Shown piece after piece: positions 8,283 to 17,308 of a DNA stretch of 64,000 nt. Position numbers and translations under genes: made by a program. Below the pieces are notes generated by a model, which saw only the letters and a program-made list of their open reading frames with translations, was not told where the DNA came from and searched no databases. The stretch is from Chitinophagaceae bacterium BSSC1 (lineage in GTDB: Bacteria > Bacteroidota > Bacteroidia > Chitinophagales > Chitinophagaceae), in NCBI GenBank assembly GCA_002256435.1, contig NKJC01000005.1, forward strand, positions 62,001-126,000. The letters run 5' to 3'. The first letter of the stretch is position 1. The number at the start of each line of letters is the position of its first letter.

Positions 8283-9125
8283 ATGGCAAGCATACAGGAT
8301 CTGGAAAGGAACGCTTCACAAATGAGAAGAGATGTTTTACGCATGGTACACGCGGTTCAAAGCGGTCACCCCGGTGCGTCTTTGGGTTGTTCTGACTATT
8401 TTTCCGCCCTGTTCTTCCACAGCATGCACCACCACACCGATTTTAAAATGGATGGCAAGAATGAAGACCTGTTCTTCCTGTCTATTGGACATATTTCTCC
8501 TGTTTACTATTCTGCCCTTGCTCGCAGCGGATATTTTGAAGTAAAGGAACTAGCTAGTTTCCGTAAAATCAATTCCCGTTTGCAGGGACACCCTACTACC
8601 CACGAACACCTTCCTGGTGTGCGCGTAGCCAGTGGTTCTTTGGGTCAGGGAATGAGCGTTGCCATTGGTGCCGCTTTGACCAAAAAGATTAACGGAGACC
8701 CACATTTGGTTTTCTCTTTGCATGGCGATGGCGAATTGCAAGAAGGCCAAAACTGGGAAGCCATTATGTTTGCTGCCCACAACAAAGTAGACAACTTGAT
8801 TGCTACTGTTGATTTGAATGGCCAACAAATTGACGGACCAACTAGCAAAGTGCTGTCTTTAGAAAGTCTACAAGCCAAGTTTGAAGCTTTTAACTGGACC
8901 GTATTAAATGTAGATGGAAACAATATGGCGGAACTAGTGGCTTGTATTGACAACGCCAAATCTATGACTGGTCAGGGCAAACCCATTTGCATCATCATGA
9001 AAACCAAGATGGGCAAGGGTGTTGACTTTATGGAAGGTAGCCACGAATGGCATGGCATTGCACCAAGTGACGCACAATTAGAAAAAGCGCTGGCTCAATT
9101 ACCTGAAACCTTGGGTGATTATTAA
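8283..9125 (+). CDS. Transketolase N-terminal subunit (split enzyme)
   Basis: Transketolase moves two-carbon units between sugar phosphates in the pentose phosphate pathway. The 280-residue protein covers only the thiamine-diphosphate-binding Pyr/PP-type N-terminal half: QSGHPGASLGCSDYF near 27-40, the TPP/Mg motif HGDGELQEGQNWEA near 147-160, and KMGKGVDFMEGSHEWHG near the end. It ends where N-terminal subunits of split transketolases end, so this is a natural subunit, not a truncation. The C-terminal partner usually follows directly, but here the next gene is on the other strand after a terminator. The partner must be elsewhere in the genome. Confidence 0.93.
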   Translation: MASIQDLERNASQMRRDVLRMVHAVQSGHPGASLGCSDYFSALFFHSMHHHTDFKMDGKNEDLFFLSIGHISPVYYSALARSGYFEVKELASFRKINSRLQGHPTTHEHLPGVRVASGSLGQGMSVAIGAALTKKINGDPHLVFSLHGDGELQEGQNWEAIMFAAHNKVDNLIATVDLNGQQIDGPTSKVLSLESLQAKFEAFNWTVLNVDGNNMAELVACIDNAKSMTGQGKPICIIMKTKMGKGVDFMEGSHEWHGIAPSDAQLEKALAQLPETLGDY

Positions 9126-9145
9126 TCAGACCAGCAATATAGAAG

Positions 9146-9172
9146 ATGCCGCTTTTAGGAGCGGCATTTTTA
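9146..9172. terminator. Terminator after the transketolase subunit
   Basis: Perfect arms ATGCCGCT (9146-9153) and AGCGGCAT (9160-9167) enclose a 6-nt loop and are followed by TTTTTAT on the plus strand. Located 20 bp after the stop. It may also act weakly for the convergent permease gene. Confidence 0.85.
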
Positions 9173-9183
9173 TGGGTACTAAC

Positions 9184-10395
9184 TTAAGATTTTAAGGAGA
9201 ATGCTTGCAGACTTGCTTTTCTGGAAGGTAAGTAAGCAGCAATGAGGGCTATCAAAAAAACCGTGACGCCTACAAGGGCAAAATCGGCTGCCAACATTTT
9301 TACGGGATAATAGTCAATCACAAAAGTATTGCCACCCAATTTGATGAGTTCAAATTTGATCTGTATCCAACAAACTAGAGCCGCTAGTAACATACCTGCG
9401 CCACCACCCAAACCAGCTAGTAATAATCCCTCGCTGATAAAAATCCACTGAATGCGTTGTTGACTAGCACCCATGGCTTGTAGCACAGAAATGTCTTTTT
9501 GTTTTTCTAGTACCAACATGGTGAGTGCGCCAATCATATTAAAGGCTGCTACTACTAGTATTAAAGAAAGAATGCCATAGATGACCCATTTTTCAATTTG
9601 CATCACGGTATATAAACTCTGGTTCTGCTCATAGCGTGTTTGTACCAAGAAGCCCTTGCCCAGCTTGGCTTGCAGTTCTTTTTTTACTTGGTCTGCATTG
9701 GCACCGGCTCTTATATCAATCGCGGAATATTGGTCTGCATGCAGACCCAACATAAATCGCATAAAGTCAATATTGCTAAACGCGTATTTGTTGTCAAAAT
9801 CTTGCTGCACCATAAAGGTTCCCAAGGCCGTGGCGTTATAAGCATTGAGCGCATCGCCGGAGGCAAAATTGCTGGATTGTCTATTGGGCATATACAATGT
9901 AACCGGACCAGCGGGTCTTTCAACGTCTAAGCAAGCTGCGTTTTCAATGCCCACGCCTACCACCAAACTTGGTTGCTCGGCCGTACCCAGTACAAACTTG
10001 CCCCTTCTAATATGGGTATTTAATTTACTTACGGCAGTATAAGTACTATCTACACCGCGGATATAGACAATAGAAGAACAGTCTCCATTGGTGAGCACGG
10101 CTTTTTCTTCCACTACCCCACTCATGGCTTGCAGCCCCTTGGTAGACTGAATACTTTGCCACTGCGCGGTATTAATGCTGATGAATTTTCCTTCTGCTGG
10201 CGCAATACGTACATCGGCATAAAAATCGGCGTACAGCCCTTTAACCAAACCCTCAAAACCATTAAACACACTCAAGACCAAGATCAATGCTGCTGCTCCT
10301 ACGCCAATAGCTACCACACTAATCCATGCAATCAAATTGATGGCATTGGTAGACTTTTTTGACTTGAAATAGCGCCAGGCGAATAATAGATTCAT
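9184..10395 (-). CDS. ABC transporter permease of the FtsX/LolC type
   Basis: The 403-residue inner-membrane protein has one N-terminal TM helix (INLIAWISVVAIGVGAAALILVL), a large periplasmic MacB_PCD-type domain to about residue 255, and three C-terminal TM helices of the FtsX fold. The pattern DISVLQAMGASQQRIQWIFISEGLLLAG is the typical FtsX/LolC coupling region. In LolCDE such proteins extract lipoproteins for delivery to the outer membrane. No LolD-like ATPase is adjacent, so the exact system is unproven. It follows rbfA after 5 bp on the same strand and is probably cotranscribed, an arrangement plausible for Bacteroidota. Confidence 0.85.
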   Translation of the reverse strand: MNLLFAWRYFKSKKSTNAINLIAWISVVAIGVGAAALILVLSVFNGFEGLVKGLYADFYADVRIAPAEGKFISINTAQWQSIQSTKGLQAMSGVVEEKAVLTNGDCSSIVYIRGVDSTYTAVSKLNTHIRRGKFVLGTAEQPSLVVGVGIENAACLDVERPAGPVTLYMPNRQSSNFASGDALNAYNATALGTFMVQQDFDNKYAFSNIDFMRFMLGLHADQYSAIDIRAGANADQVKKELQAKLGKGFLVQTRYEQNQSLYTVMQIEKWVIYGILSLILVVAAFNMIGALTMLVLEKQKDISVLQAMGASQQRIQWIFISEGLLLAGLGGGAGMLLAALVCWIQIKFELIKLGGNTFVIDYYPVKMLAADFALVGVTVFLIALIAAYLPSRKASLQAFSLKS

Positions 10396-10400
10396 GGTGA

Positions 10401-10790
10401 TTATTCCGCTTCAGGATCTGTGCTGGGTGTAGTTGGTTTTTCTTCTTTGAGTTTTCTAAATACTTCTTCCATCTTGAACACATAGTCCAAAGTATCGTCT
10501 AAATAAAAATGCAAGACGGGGATTCTTCTCAATTGGTGCTTCACCCTATTGGCCAATTCCTTCTTGATTTCCCAAGCCCTTGCTTCAATGGTTTTCATCA
10601 CCGAAGCGGGTTCTTTAACTTGAAACAAGCTGATGTAAATCCTGGCTTCTAACAAGTCTGGGGTTACTTTAATGGATGAGATAGAAACCATTCCACCATC
10701 AATCATATTCAAGTTCAGTCTCCTGAAAATATCATTCATTTCTTCTTGCAGGGCACTTGCCACCTGCCGTTGGCGCTTTCCTTCCTCCAT
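10401..10790 (-). CDS. rbfA: 30S ribosome-binding factor A
   Basis: RbfA binds the 30S subunit and helps 16S rRNA 5' end maturation, especially in the cold. The 129-residue product has the KH-like fold signature of the family: RQRQVASALQEEMNDIFRRL, MVSISSIKVTPDLLEARIYIS, and RRIPVLHFYLDDTLDY. The C-terminal tail is short and acidic. It is the first gene of a likely two-gene unit with the FtsX/LolC-type permease, divergent from the MsbA-like exporter. Confidence 0.95.
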   Translation of the reverse strand: MEEGKRQRQVASALQEEMNDIFRRLNLNMIDGGMVSISSIKVTPDLLEARIYISLFQVKEPASVMKTIEARAWEIKKELANRVKHQLRRIPVLHFYLDDTLDYVFKMEEVFRKLKEEKPTTPSTDPEAE

Positions 10791-10854
10791 TTTCTAACAT
10801 TTGATTGGCGGTAAAATTAGTTACTTTGCCGTGTATTAACCGTTTTTCCTATTT

Positions 10855-12678
10855 ATGAAGCGATTTTCACGCATACTTTTTTACCTCAAAGATAAAAAAC
10901 AGAACATTGGGCTCTATGTGGTATTCAACCTCCTGTCCGTTCTCTTCTCCTTGGTATCATTGGCTTTGTTGGCACCTTTTTTACAAATGCTCTTTGAAAA
11001 AGGACAACAAGCAGCCCTTGCCAAACCAGAATTTGCGTTCAATGCTAATGTACTACAAGCCTATATCAAATACGGGATGAATGACCTGATTCAGCAGCAT
11101 AGCAAGGTTTATGCGCTGGCAGCCATCTGTATTTTAATGGTAGTTTCTATCTTTTTTAAAAACGTATTTGTCTATCTCTCTTACCGGGTCTTGGCTCCCA
11201 TGCGCAATTATGTAATGACCAAATTGCGTTCAGACCTTTATGCCAAGATCTTGGAACTACCTATTGGGTTTTTCACAGAACAGCGTAAGGGCGATATCAT
11301 TAGCCGCATGAGCAATGACGCCAATGAAATTGAATGGTCTGTGATGAGCACATTAGAAGGTTTGATCAGGGACCCTTTGCAGATCCTGATTATCCTAGGC
11401 ATCATGGTGGCCATGAGTCCGGCTTTGTCTTTGTTCTTATTGGTTTTGTTACCCTTAACCGGTTTTATTATTGGAAGGGTGAGTAGGTCTTTGAAAAAAC
11501 AATCTACCAGTTCTCAGGAACAATTGGGTACCCTCATGTCTATCTTGGATGAGACCCTTGGAGGTCTGCGCGTAATCAAGGCTTTTAACGCAGAGAAGAT
11601 TTTGCGCAACAAATTCTTTGATACCAATGATACCCTGAACCATATACGGAACAAGATGAATTTTAGAAGGGACCTTGCTTCTCCCATGTCTGAGTTCTTG
11701 GGTGTATTGGTACTCTCTTGTATTCTTTGGTTTGGCGGGCTCTTGGTACTAAGAGGTGAAGCGGGTTTGAGTCCTGAAAATTTTATTACTTATATCCTGT
11801 TCTTTACACAAATCATTAACCCGGCTAAGAGTCTGTCTACTTCTTTTTATAATGCACAAAGAGGTAGTGCTGCCATTGAAAGAATTGAAGAAATTTTAAA
11901 AGCACCCATTACTGTTGTAGATAAACCTGATGCCAAAACCATTGCACAGTTTAACCATAGTATTGAGTTTAGAAATGTGTCATTTAACTATGACGAGATC
12001 AGCATTTTAAAAAATATCAACCTCACCATTGAAAAGGGTAAAACCATTGCCCTGGTGGGTTCTTCGGGTGCGGGCAAAAGTACGTTAGCAGATTTAGTGC
12101 CACGTTTTCACGATGTAAGTGAAGGAGAATTATTGATAGACGGGGTGAACATTAAAGAGTATAGTTTGAATAGCGTGCGCAACCTCATGGGGATTGTAAC
12201 ACAGGAGCCCATTTTGTTCAATGATACCATTGCCAACAATATTGCCTTGGGGATTGACAATAGCAGCCCCGAAGCCATTATGCATGCAGCCAAAGTGGCC
12301 AATGCCTATAACTTTATTGAACTAAAAGAAGCGGGTTTTGATACCAATATTGGAGACCGTGGTTCCAAATTGTCTGGTGGTGAAAGACAGCGTGTAACCA
12401 TTGCCAGAGCCGTGCTCAAGAACCCTCCTATTTTGATCTTGGATGAAGCTACTTCTGCCCTTGATACAGAGAGTGAGAGACTGGTACAAGACGCCATTAA
12501 TAATATGATGCAGAACCGCACTTCTATTGTAATTGCACATAGGCTTTCTACTATTAGACACGCGGATGAAATTATCGTGTTGCAAAAAGGAGAGATTGCG
12601 GAACGTGGGAATCATGATGAACTCTTGGCTAAGAACGGCATTTACCGAAGGCTGGTTGATATGCAGGAAGTGAAATAG
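10855..12678 (+). CDS. MsbA-like ABC exporter (fused permease and ATPase)
   Basis: This is a homodimeric half-transporter. Residues about 15-320 form a six-helix ABC transmembrane domain with the ELPIGFFTEQRKGDIISRMSND coupling-helix region. Residues about 365-607 are the ATPase: Walker A GSSGAGKST at 402-410, signature LSGGERQ from 506, Walker B ILILDEAT with Asp530/Glu531, and the switch His562 in IAHRLST. The family includes MsbA, which flips lipid A-core across the inner membrane, and lipid or drug exporters. 607 residues is standard. Substrate is inferred to be lipidic, not proven. It is a single-gene unit ending in a heptamer repeat and a strong terminator. Confidence 0.9.
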   Translation: MKRFSRILFYLKDKKQNIGLYVVFNLLSVLFSLVSLALLAPFLQMLFEKGQQAALAKPEFAFNANVLQAYIKYGMNDLIQQHSKVYALAAICILMVVSIFFKNVFVYLSYRVLAPMRNYVMTKLRSDLYAKILELPIGFFTEQRKGDIISRMSNDANEIEWSVMSTLEGLIRDPLQILIILGIMVAMSPALSLFLLVLLPLTGFIIGRVSRSLKKQSTSSQEQLGTLMSILDETLGGLRVIKAFNAEKILRNKFFDTNDTLNHIRNKMNFRRDLASPMSEFLGVLVLSCILWFGGLLVLRGEAGLSPENFITYILFFTQIINPAKSLSTSFYNAQRGSAAIERIEEILKAPITVVDKPDAKTIAQFNHSIEFRNVSFNYDEISILKNINLTIEKGKTIALVGSSGAGKSTLADLVPRFHDVSEGELLIDGVNIKEYSLNSVRNLMGIVTQEPILFNDTIANNIALGIDNSSPEAIMHAAKVANAYNFIELKEAGFDTNIGDRGSKLSGGERQRVTIARAVLKNPPILILDEATSALDTESERLVQDAINNMMQNRTSIVIAHRLSTIRHADEIIVLQKGEIAERGNHDELLAKNGIYRRLVDMQEVK

Positions 12679-12711
12679 TGAAGAGTGAAGAGTGAAGAGT
12701 GAAGAGTGAAG
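12677..12711. repeat. Five tandem copies of AGTGAAG
   Basis: Five perfect 7-bp units start at the last two bases of the exporter stop codon. The tract is short, perfect and just ahead of the terminator, so slipped-strand length variation would not alter the protein except possibly at its very end. Confidence 0.9.
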
Positions 12712-12730
12712 GAAAAAATAAGAGAATAAA

Positions 12731-12760
12731 AAAAGAGGATGCTTTTGGGCATCCTCTTTT
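12731..12760. terminator. Bidirectional terminator between convergent genes
   Basis: Arms AAAAGAGGATGC (12731-12742) and GCATCCTCTTTT (12749-12760) are perfectly complementary around a 6-nt loop, with A and T runs on the two sides. It can stop both the exporter (plus) and the DksA-like gene (minus). Confidence 0.9.
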
Positions 12761-12787
12761 TAGTTTCAATCAATTAGATCTAACATC

Positions 12788-13843
12788 TTATTGTTCACCG
12801 GGGTGTCTTGCCAATCCAAGTTTAGCCTCCAAACTTAAAGTAGCATGGGGTACGGCTCTTAAACGGGCTTTGTCTATCAATTTTCCAGTTACACGGCAAA
12901 TACCGTATGTTTTATTTTCAATGCGCATCAAGGCTTTTTCCAGATGGTCAATATAAGTAATCTGGCGGCTGGCCATTTGGCTCAACTGCTCTCTTTCCAT
13001 ACTCATACTTCCGTCTTCCATGGTCATGTAACGGGCATCGTCATTGTCTCCGCCCATTTCATCCTTACGGGTAATTAAGCCTTGCAAATAAGCCAGTTCC
13101 TTTTTAGCTGCTTCTAATTTCTTAGAAATCAGTTCTCTGAAATCGGCCAGGTCCGCATCACTGTATTTAACAATGGATTGGTTGGCAGTAGAAGAAAGTT
13201 CTTCTCTTTTTTCTAGAGGTGTATACATGGGCTTGTAAGGCACACTTGATTTGGTATTGGTCTTGGGCAATTTCAGGTCCTTAATGGGCTCTGGCGCTTT
13301 TCTCACGGGTTTTACCGGAGGAGCTGGAGGAGCTGGAGGAGCTGGCGTTTTGGCTACTGGTGGTTTTGCCTTTTGAACAGGTGCTGCAGGAGCAGGTGCT
13401 GGTGCAGGTATTGGTTTAGCAGCAGGTTTAGCTGCTGGTTTTGCTACAGGAGTTACAGATTTTGCCACAGGTTTTTGAACAGTTTTAGATGAGACAGCAG
13501 GAGCCTTTTGTGGCGCAGCCTTGGCTTGCGGAACAGCTGCTGGTTTTGCAGCCGGTTTAGCAGCTACAACGGGTTTCTTAACGGGTGCAGCTGGTTTAGG
13601 AGCTGGCTTGGGTGCTGGTTTAGCAGCGGGTTTTGCAACAGGTTTTGCTACAGGTTTAGGAGCCACTTTTACGGGTGCTGCCTTCTTTGCCGGAGCAGGC
13701 GCTGCTTTTTTTGCTGGAGCGGGCGCTGCTTTTTTAGCAGGTGCAGGTGCCGCTTTTTTGGCGGGTGCTGCTTTTTTAGCAGGTGCAGGTGCCGCTTTTT
13801 TGGCGGGTGCTGCTTTTTTTGGTGCTGGCTTTTTTGAAGGCAT
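12788..13843 (-). CDS. DksA/TraR-like protein with long Ala/Lys/Pro N-terminal region
   Basis: Residues about 215-351 resemble DksA/TraR: a coiled-coil (LADFRELISKKLEAAKKELAYL), a MTMEDGSMSMERE-type segment with acidic residues, and the C-terminal KTYGICRVTGKLIDKARLRAVPHATL. DksA proteins reach into the RNA polymerase secondary channel. The zinc finger is degenerate: only one of four expected cysteines remains (YGICRVTG; no second CxxC pair), as in many Bacteroidota homologues. Residues 1-210 are low-complexity Ala/Lys/Pro repeats (units like KKAAPAPA), histone-H1-like and strongly basic, suggesting nucleic acid binding. It is 5 bp downstream of ileS stop region on the same strand order and so may be cotranscribed with ileS. 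The opposite-strand ORFs here are shadows of the repeat. Confidence 0.8.
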   Translation of the reverse strand: MPSKKPAPKKAAPAKKAAPAPAKKAAPAKKAAPAPAKKAAPAPAKKAAPAPAKKAAPVKVAPKPVAKPVAKPAAKPAPKPAPKPAAPVKKPVVAAKPAAKPAAVPQAKAAPQKAPAVSSKTVQKPVAKSVTPVAKPAAKPAAKPIPAPAPAPAAPVQKAKPPVAKTPAPPAPPAPPVKPVRKAPEPIKDLKLPKTNTKSSVPYKPMYTPLEKREELSSTANQSIVKYSDADLADFRELISKKLEAAKKELAYLQGLITRKDEMGGDNDDARYMTMEDGSMSMEREQLSQMASRQITYIDHLEKALMRIENKTYGICRVTGKLIDKARLRAVPHATLSLEAKLGLARHPGEQ

Positions 13844-13847
13844 AGCG

Positions 13848-16800
13848 TTATCCTTTTTTTGTGACTGCTAATTTTAACAGGGTCTCATTGATCTCAATTT
13901 CAACGCCATCAGGCAATGCTGAAACCCATTCAATGTTGTCTGCCAAAATTTCGCGGCAAATATAATCGTTAAATTTAATAATAGATTGCTTAAACCCATC
14001 AGATTCAAGCAATTTTACGAATATACGGTCTGTTAATTCAAAACCGTTCTCTTTTCTAATATTTTGTATCCGATTCACCAATTCCCTGGCGTCTCCCTCC
14101 TGTTTTAGGTCTTCTGAGAGCACAATATCCAAGGCAACGGTCAAAGCACCCTTGCTGGCCACACTCCAACCTGGAATGTCTTCTGCCGCTATTTCTACTT
14201 CAGCCAGTTCAATTTGATAGTTTTCGCCGTCTACTTGAATGGCTATTTGGCCATTTTTCTCTAGTTGGGCAATCTCTTGTTGGCTAAATGCACCAATCAA
14301 AGCCGCAGCCTGCTTCATCTTGGCCCCCATTTTGGCACCCAAAAGTTTAAAATTGGCCTTGATTTTCTTTTTGATAATGCCTTCGGTCTCGGTCAGGTAT
14401 ACCATTTCTTTCACGTTTACCTCGGCCAAGATCAGGTCTTGCACCAATTCTAGCTGAGCTTTCATTTCTGGGTTTAGTACCGGAATCAGGATTTTTTGCA
14501 ATGGCTGGCGCACTTTAATATTCACTTTCTTGCGCAAAGACAGTACTAATGAACAAGTGTCTTGAGCCAACTGCATCCTTTCTTCCAAACCAGCGTCAAT
14601 GGCTGCTGGATTGGCAACTGGAAAATCAGCATGGTGTATAGAAGCCGCTTCAAATCTATTGGTTACCTGGTTTAAATTCTGGAACAAGGCATCGCTAAAG
14701 AATGGTGAAATGGGTGCCATTAAACGAATAATGGTTTCCAAACATTCATAGAGGGTTTGGTAGGCAGAGATTTTGTCTAATTCATAATCACCTTTCCAAA
14801 AACGCCTTCTGCACAAACGCACGTACCAGTTGCTCAAATGCTCGTCCACAAAACTTTCAATGGCCCTACCTGCAATGGTGGGTTCATAATCGTCCATGGA
14901 TTCGGTTACTTTCTTGATCAGGGTATTGAGTGAACTCAAAATCCAGCGATCAATCTCTGGTCTATCGGCCAACGGCACCGGCGCTTCCTGAAAAGCAAAC
15001 CCGTCTACATTGGCGTAAAGAATAAAGAACTGATAGGTATTGTAGAGGGTTCCAAAGAATTTGCGTTGCACTTCTTGAATCCCTGCCAAGTCAAATTTTA
15101 AATTATCCCAGGGCGATGCATTGGTGATCAAATACCACCTGGTAGCATCAGCACCATATTTTTCAATGGTCTCAAAAGGATTCACCACATTACCCAAGCG
15201 CTTACTCATTTTGTTGCCGTTCTTGTCAAGCACCAATCCATTACTCACCACGGTTTTGTAAGCTACATTGTCAAAAAGCATGACCCCAAGTGCGTGTAGG
15301 GTATAAAACCATCCACGGGTTTGGTCAACGCCTTCGGCAATAAAGTCTGCAGGGAATGCTTCTCCCTTGTCTACCAAGTCTTTGTTCTCAAAAGGATAAT
15401 GCCACTGGGCATAAGGCATGGCACCACTATCAAACCAAACGTCTACCAGGTCTGATACCCGTTTCATGGGTTTGCCCGATGGACTCACCAAAATAATATC
15501 GTCAACAAAGGGTTTGTGTAAATCCAATATCCCCTCGTGTAAATAGTGTTTGTTTACGTCTCCACCCAAGACTTCACTGGCTTTGCGAATGCCTGTATTC
15601 AATTCTTCAATAGAACCAATACAAACTTCTTCATCACCCTCTTCTGTTCTCCAAACTGGAAGTGGGGTTCCCCAATAACGGCTACGGCTTAGGTTCCAGT
15701 CAACCATGTTTTCCAACCAGTTGCCAAATCGGCCTTCGCCAGTGGATTTGGGTTTCCAGTTAATGGTTTTATTGAGTTCTACCATGCGGTCTTTTACGGC
15801 CGTGGTCTTGATAAACCAAGCGTCTAGTGGATAGTATAAAATGGGTTTATCCGTTCTCCAACAATGCGGATAACTGTGTTCGTATTTTTCTACTTTAAAT
15901 GCGCGATTCTCTTTTTTGAGTTTGACACAGATGTCTACGTTTACGTCTACATAGTCTGTTTCATCTTTGTAATTCTTGACGTATCTATTGCTAAACTCAC
16001 CAAGTCCGTCTACAAATTTCCCTTGTTTGTCTACCATGGTCAGAATGCCAATATTGGCTTTCTTACCCACTTTATAGTCATCTGCACCAAAAGCTGGAGC
16101 AGTATGCACAATACCAGTACCATCTTCTGTGGTTACAAAATCTCCTACTATTACTTTAAAGGGTTCTGCGCCGGGGGCGATGCTCTCTATGACAGCAGGG
16201 CTATTGGCTTCATAAGGCATCAGCTGTTCATAGCGTGCGTTCTCTACCTGTGTACCTTTGAATTTTGTCAAAATGGTCCAAGGCAATAATTTGGTTTCAG
16301 CTGTATGATTGTCAAAATCACCGTTCTCTCCTTCCGGCTTGAAATACTTGCCCAGCAAGGCTTCTGCCAATACCAGGTTTACGGGCAATGCGGTATAAGG
16401 ATTAAAAGTCTTCACCAATACATAGTCAATATTGGGTCCAACGGTTAAACCGAGGTTAGAAGGCAGGGTCCAAGGAGTAGTGGTCCAAGCCATAAAGAAA
16501 ACTTGGTCCGTTCCTGCTGCATCAAATAAGAATTTGGTCTTATCATCATTGATGGCTTTGAACATAGCCACGGCCGATGTATCCTTAACGTCTTTGTAAG
16601 TACCTGGTTGGTTTAATTCATGAGAACTCAAACCCGTACCAGCGGCTGGTGAATAAGGTTGAATGCTCACGCTTTCATAGAGCAATCCTTTTTTGTAGAG
16701 CTCACTCAAGATCCACCAAAGGGTTTCAATATAATCGTTTTCAAAAGTGATATAGGGATCATTCAGGTCTACCCAATATCCCATTTTGGTAGTGAGTTCG

Positions 16801-17195
16801 TCCCATTTGTCTTTGTAGCGCAATACGGCTTCGCGGCATTTTTGGTTGTATTCCGCAACGCTGATTTTCTTGCCAATATCTTCCTTGGTAATACCCAATT
16901 CTTTTTCAACACCCAACTCTACGGGTAATCCATGGGTATCCCATCCGCCCTTGCGTTTTACCTGAAAACCTTGCATGGTTTTATAACGGCAAACCATGTC
17001 TTTGAGGGTTCTGGAAATCACGTGGTGAATCCCGGGCATGCCATTGGCACTGGGTGGTCCTTCGTAAAAAACAAAGGGCTTTTTGCCTTCTCTTAAAGAA
17101 ATGCTTTTTTCAAAAGCCTGTGACAGCTTCCATTTAGACAGGATCTCCTGCTCTATCTTGGGCAGGTTTAAACCAGAGAATTCGGGATACTTCAT
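13848..17195 (-). CDS. ileS: Isoleucyl-tRNA synthetase with GIHH signature
   Basis: IleRS charges tRNA-Ile with isoleucine. The 1115-residue protein is of the long type 2 kind. The class I signature region is PPSANGMPGIHHV with Gly55-Ile56-His57-His58 where HxGH is canonical. KMSKR lies at 662-666, and an editing domain with TTTPWTLPSNLGLTVGP precedes the anticodon-binding part. First and third positions of HxGH are swapped, a change linked in published work to mupirocin hyper-resistance in some IleRS2 enzymes. The start at 17195 (MKYPEFSGLN) is chosen over 17252 because a TACCTTTG -7 box lies between them at 17233-17240. Confidence 0.96.
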   Translation of the reverse strand: MKYPEFSGLNLPKIEQEILSKWKLSQAFEKSISLREGKKPFVFYEGPPSANGMPGIHHVISRTLKDMVCRYKTMQGFQVKRKGGWDTHGLPVELGVEKELGITKEDIGKKISVAEYNQKCREAVLRYKDKWDELTTKMGYWVDLNDPYITFENDYIETLWWILSELYKKGLLYESVSIQPYSPAAGTGLSSHELNQPGTYKDVKDTSAVAMFKAINDDKTKFLFDAAGTDQVFFMAWTTTPWTLPSNLGLTVGPNIDYVLVKTFNPYTALPVNLVLAEALLGKYFKPEGENGDFDNHTAETKLLPWTILTKFKGTQVENARYEQLMPYEANSPAVIESIAPGAEPFKVIVGDFVTTEDGTGIVHTAPAFGADDYKVGKKANIGILTMVDKQGKFVDGLGEFSNRYVKNYKDETDYVDVNVDICVKLKKENRAFKVEKYEHSYPHCWRTDKPILYYPLDAWFIKTTAVKDRMVELNKTINWKPKSTGEGRFGNWLENMVDWNLSRSRYWGTPLPVWRTEEGDEEVCIGSIEELNTGIRKASEVLGGDVNKHYLHEGILDLHKPFVDDIILVSPSGKPMKRVSDLVDVWFDSGAMPYAQWHYPFENKDLVDKGEAFPADFIAEGVDQTRGWFYTLHALGVMLFDNVAYKTVVSNGLVLDKNGNKMSKRLGNVVNPFETIEKYGADATRWYLITNASPWDNLKFDLAGIQEVQRKFFGTLYNTYQFFILYANVDGFAFQEAPVPLADRPEIDRWILSSLNTLIKKVTESMDDYEPTIAGRAIESFVDEHLSNWYVRLCRRRFWKGDYELDKISAYQTLYECLETIIRLMAPISPFFSDALFQNLNQVTNRFEAASIHHADFPVANPAAIDAGLEERMQLAQDTCSLVLSLRKKVNIKVRQPLQKILIPVLNPEMKAQLELVQDLILAEVNVKEMVYLTETEGIIKKKIKANFKLLGAKMGAKMKQAAALIGAFSQQEIAQLEKNGQIAIQVDGENYQIELAEVEIAAEDIPGWSVASKGALTVALDIVLSEDLKQEGDARELVNRIQNIRKENGFELTDRIFVKLLESDGFKQSIIKFNDYICREILADNIEWVSALPDGVEIEINETLLKLAVTKKG

Positions 17196-17232
17196 ACTGC
17201 TAAGACGCTTTACCAATCTGTTTTTAAGGCGG

Positions 17233-17240
17233 CAAAGGTA
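17233..17240 (-). promoter_or_regulatory. Probable -7 box for ileS
   Basis: The minus strand reads TACCTTTG, an exact TAnnTTTG match, 37 bp before the chosen ileS start. It fixes the start choice, because the longer in-frame start at 17252 would lie upstream of the transcript. Confidence 0.6.
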
Positions 17241-17255
17241 CGAATATGGCAACAG

Positions 17256-17282
17256 AAAACCCCAGTTTTTGGCTGGGGTTTT
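17256..17282. terminator. Terminator after hmuY
   Basis: Perfect arms AAAACCCCAG (17256-17265) and CTGGGGTTTT (17273-17282) with a 7-nt loop. Read on the minus strand it lies 26 bp after the hmuY stop and before the ileS promoter, so it separates the two units. Confidence 0.85.
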
Positions 17283-17308
17283 GCTAGTATGTTAAAATGG
17301 GGGGATGA

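Noticed and set aside
13508..13871. Plus-strand ORFs rich in Gly, Ala, Phe and Cys
   Set aside because: They are shadows of the Ala/Lys/Pro repeat in the DksA-like gene, whose C-terminal domain identifies the real strand.
15864..16289. Plus-strand ORF of 141 residues within ileS
   Set aside because: Antisense shadow in a conserved synthetase gene.
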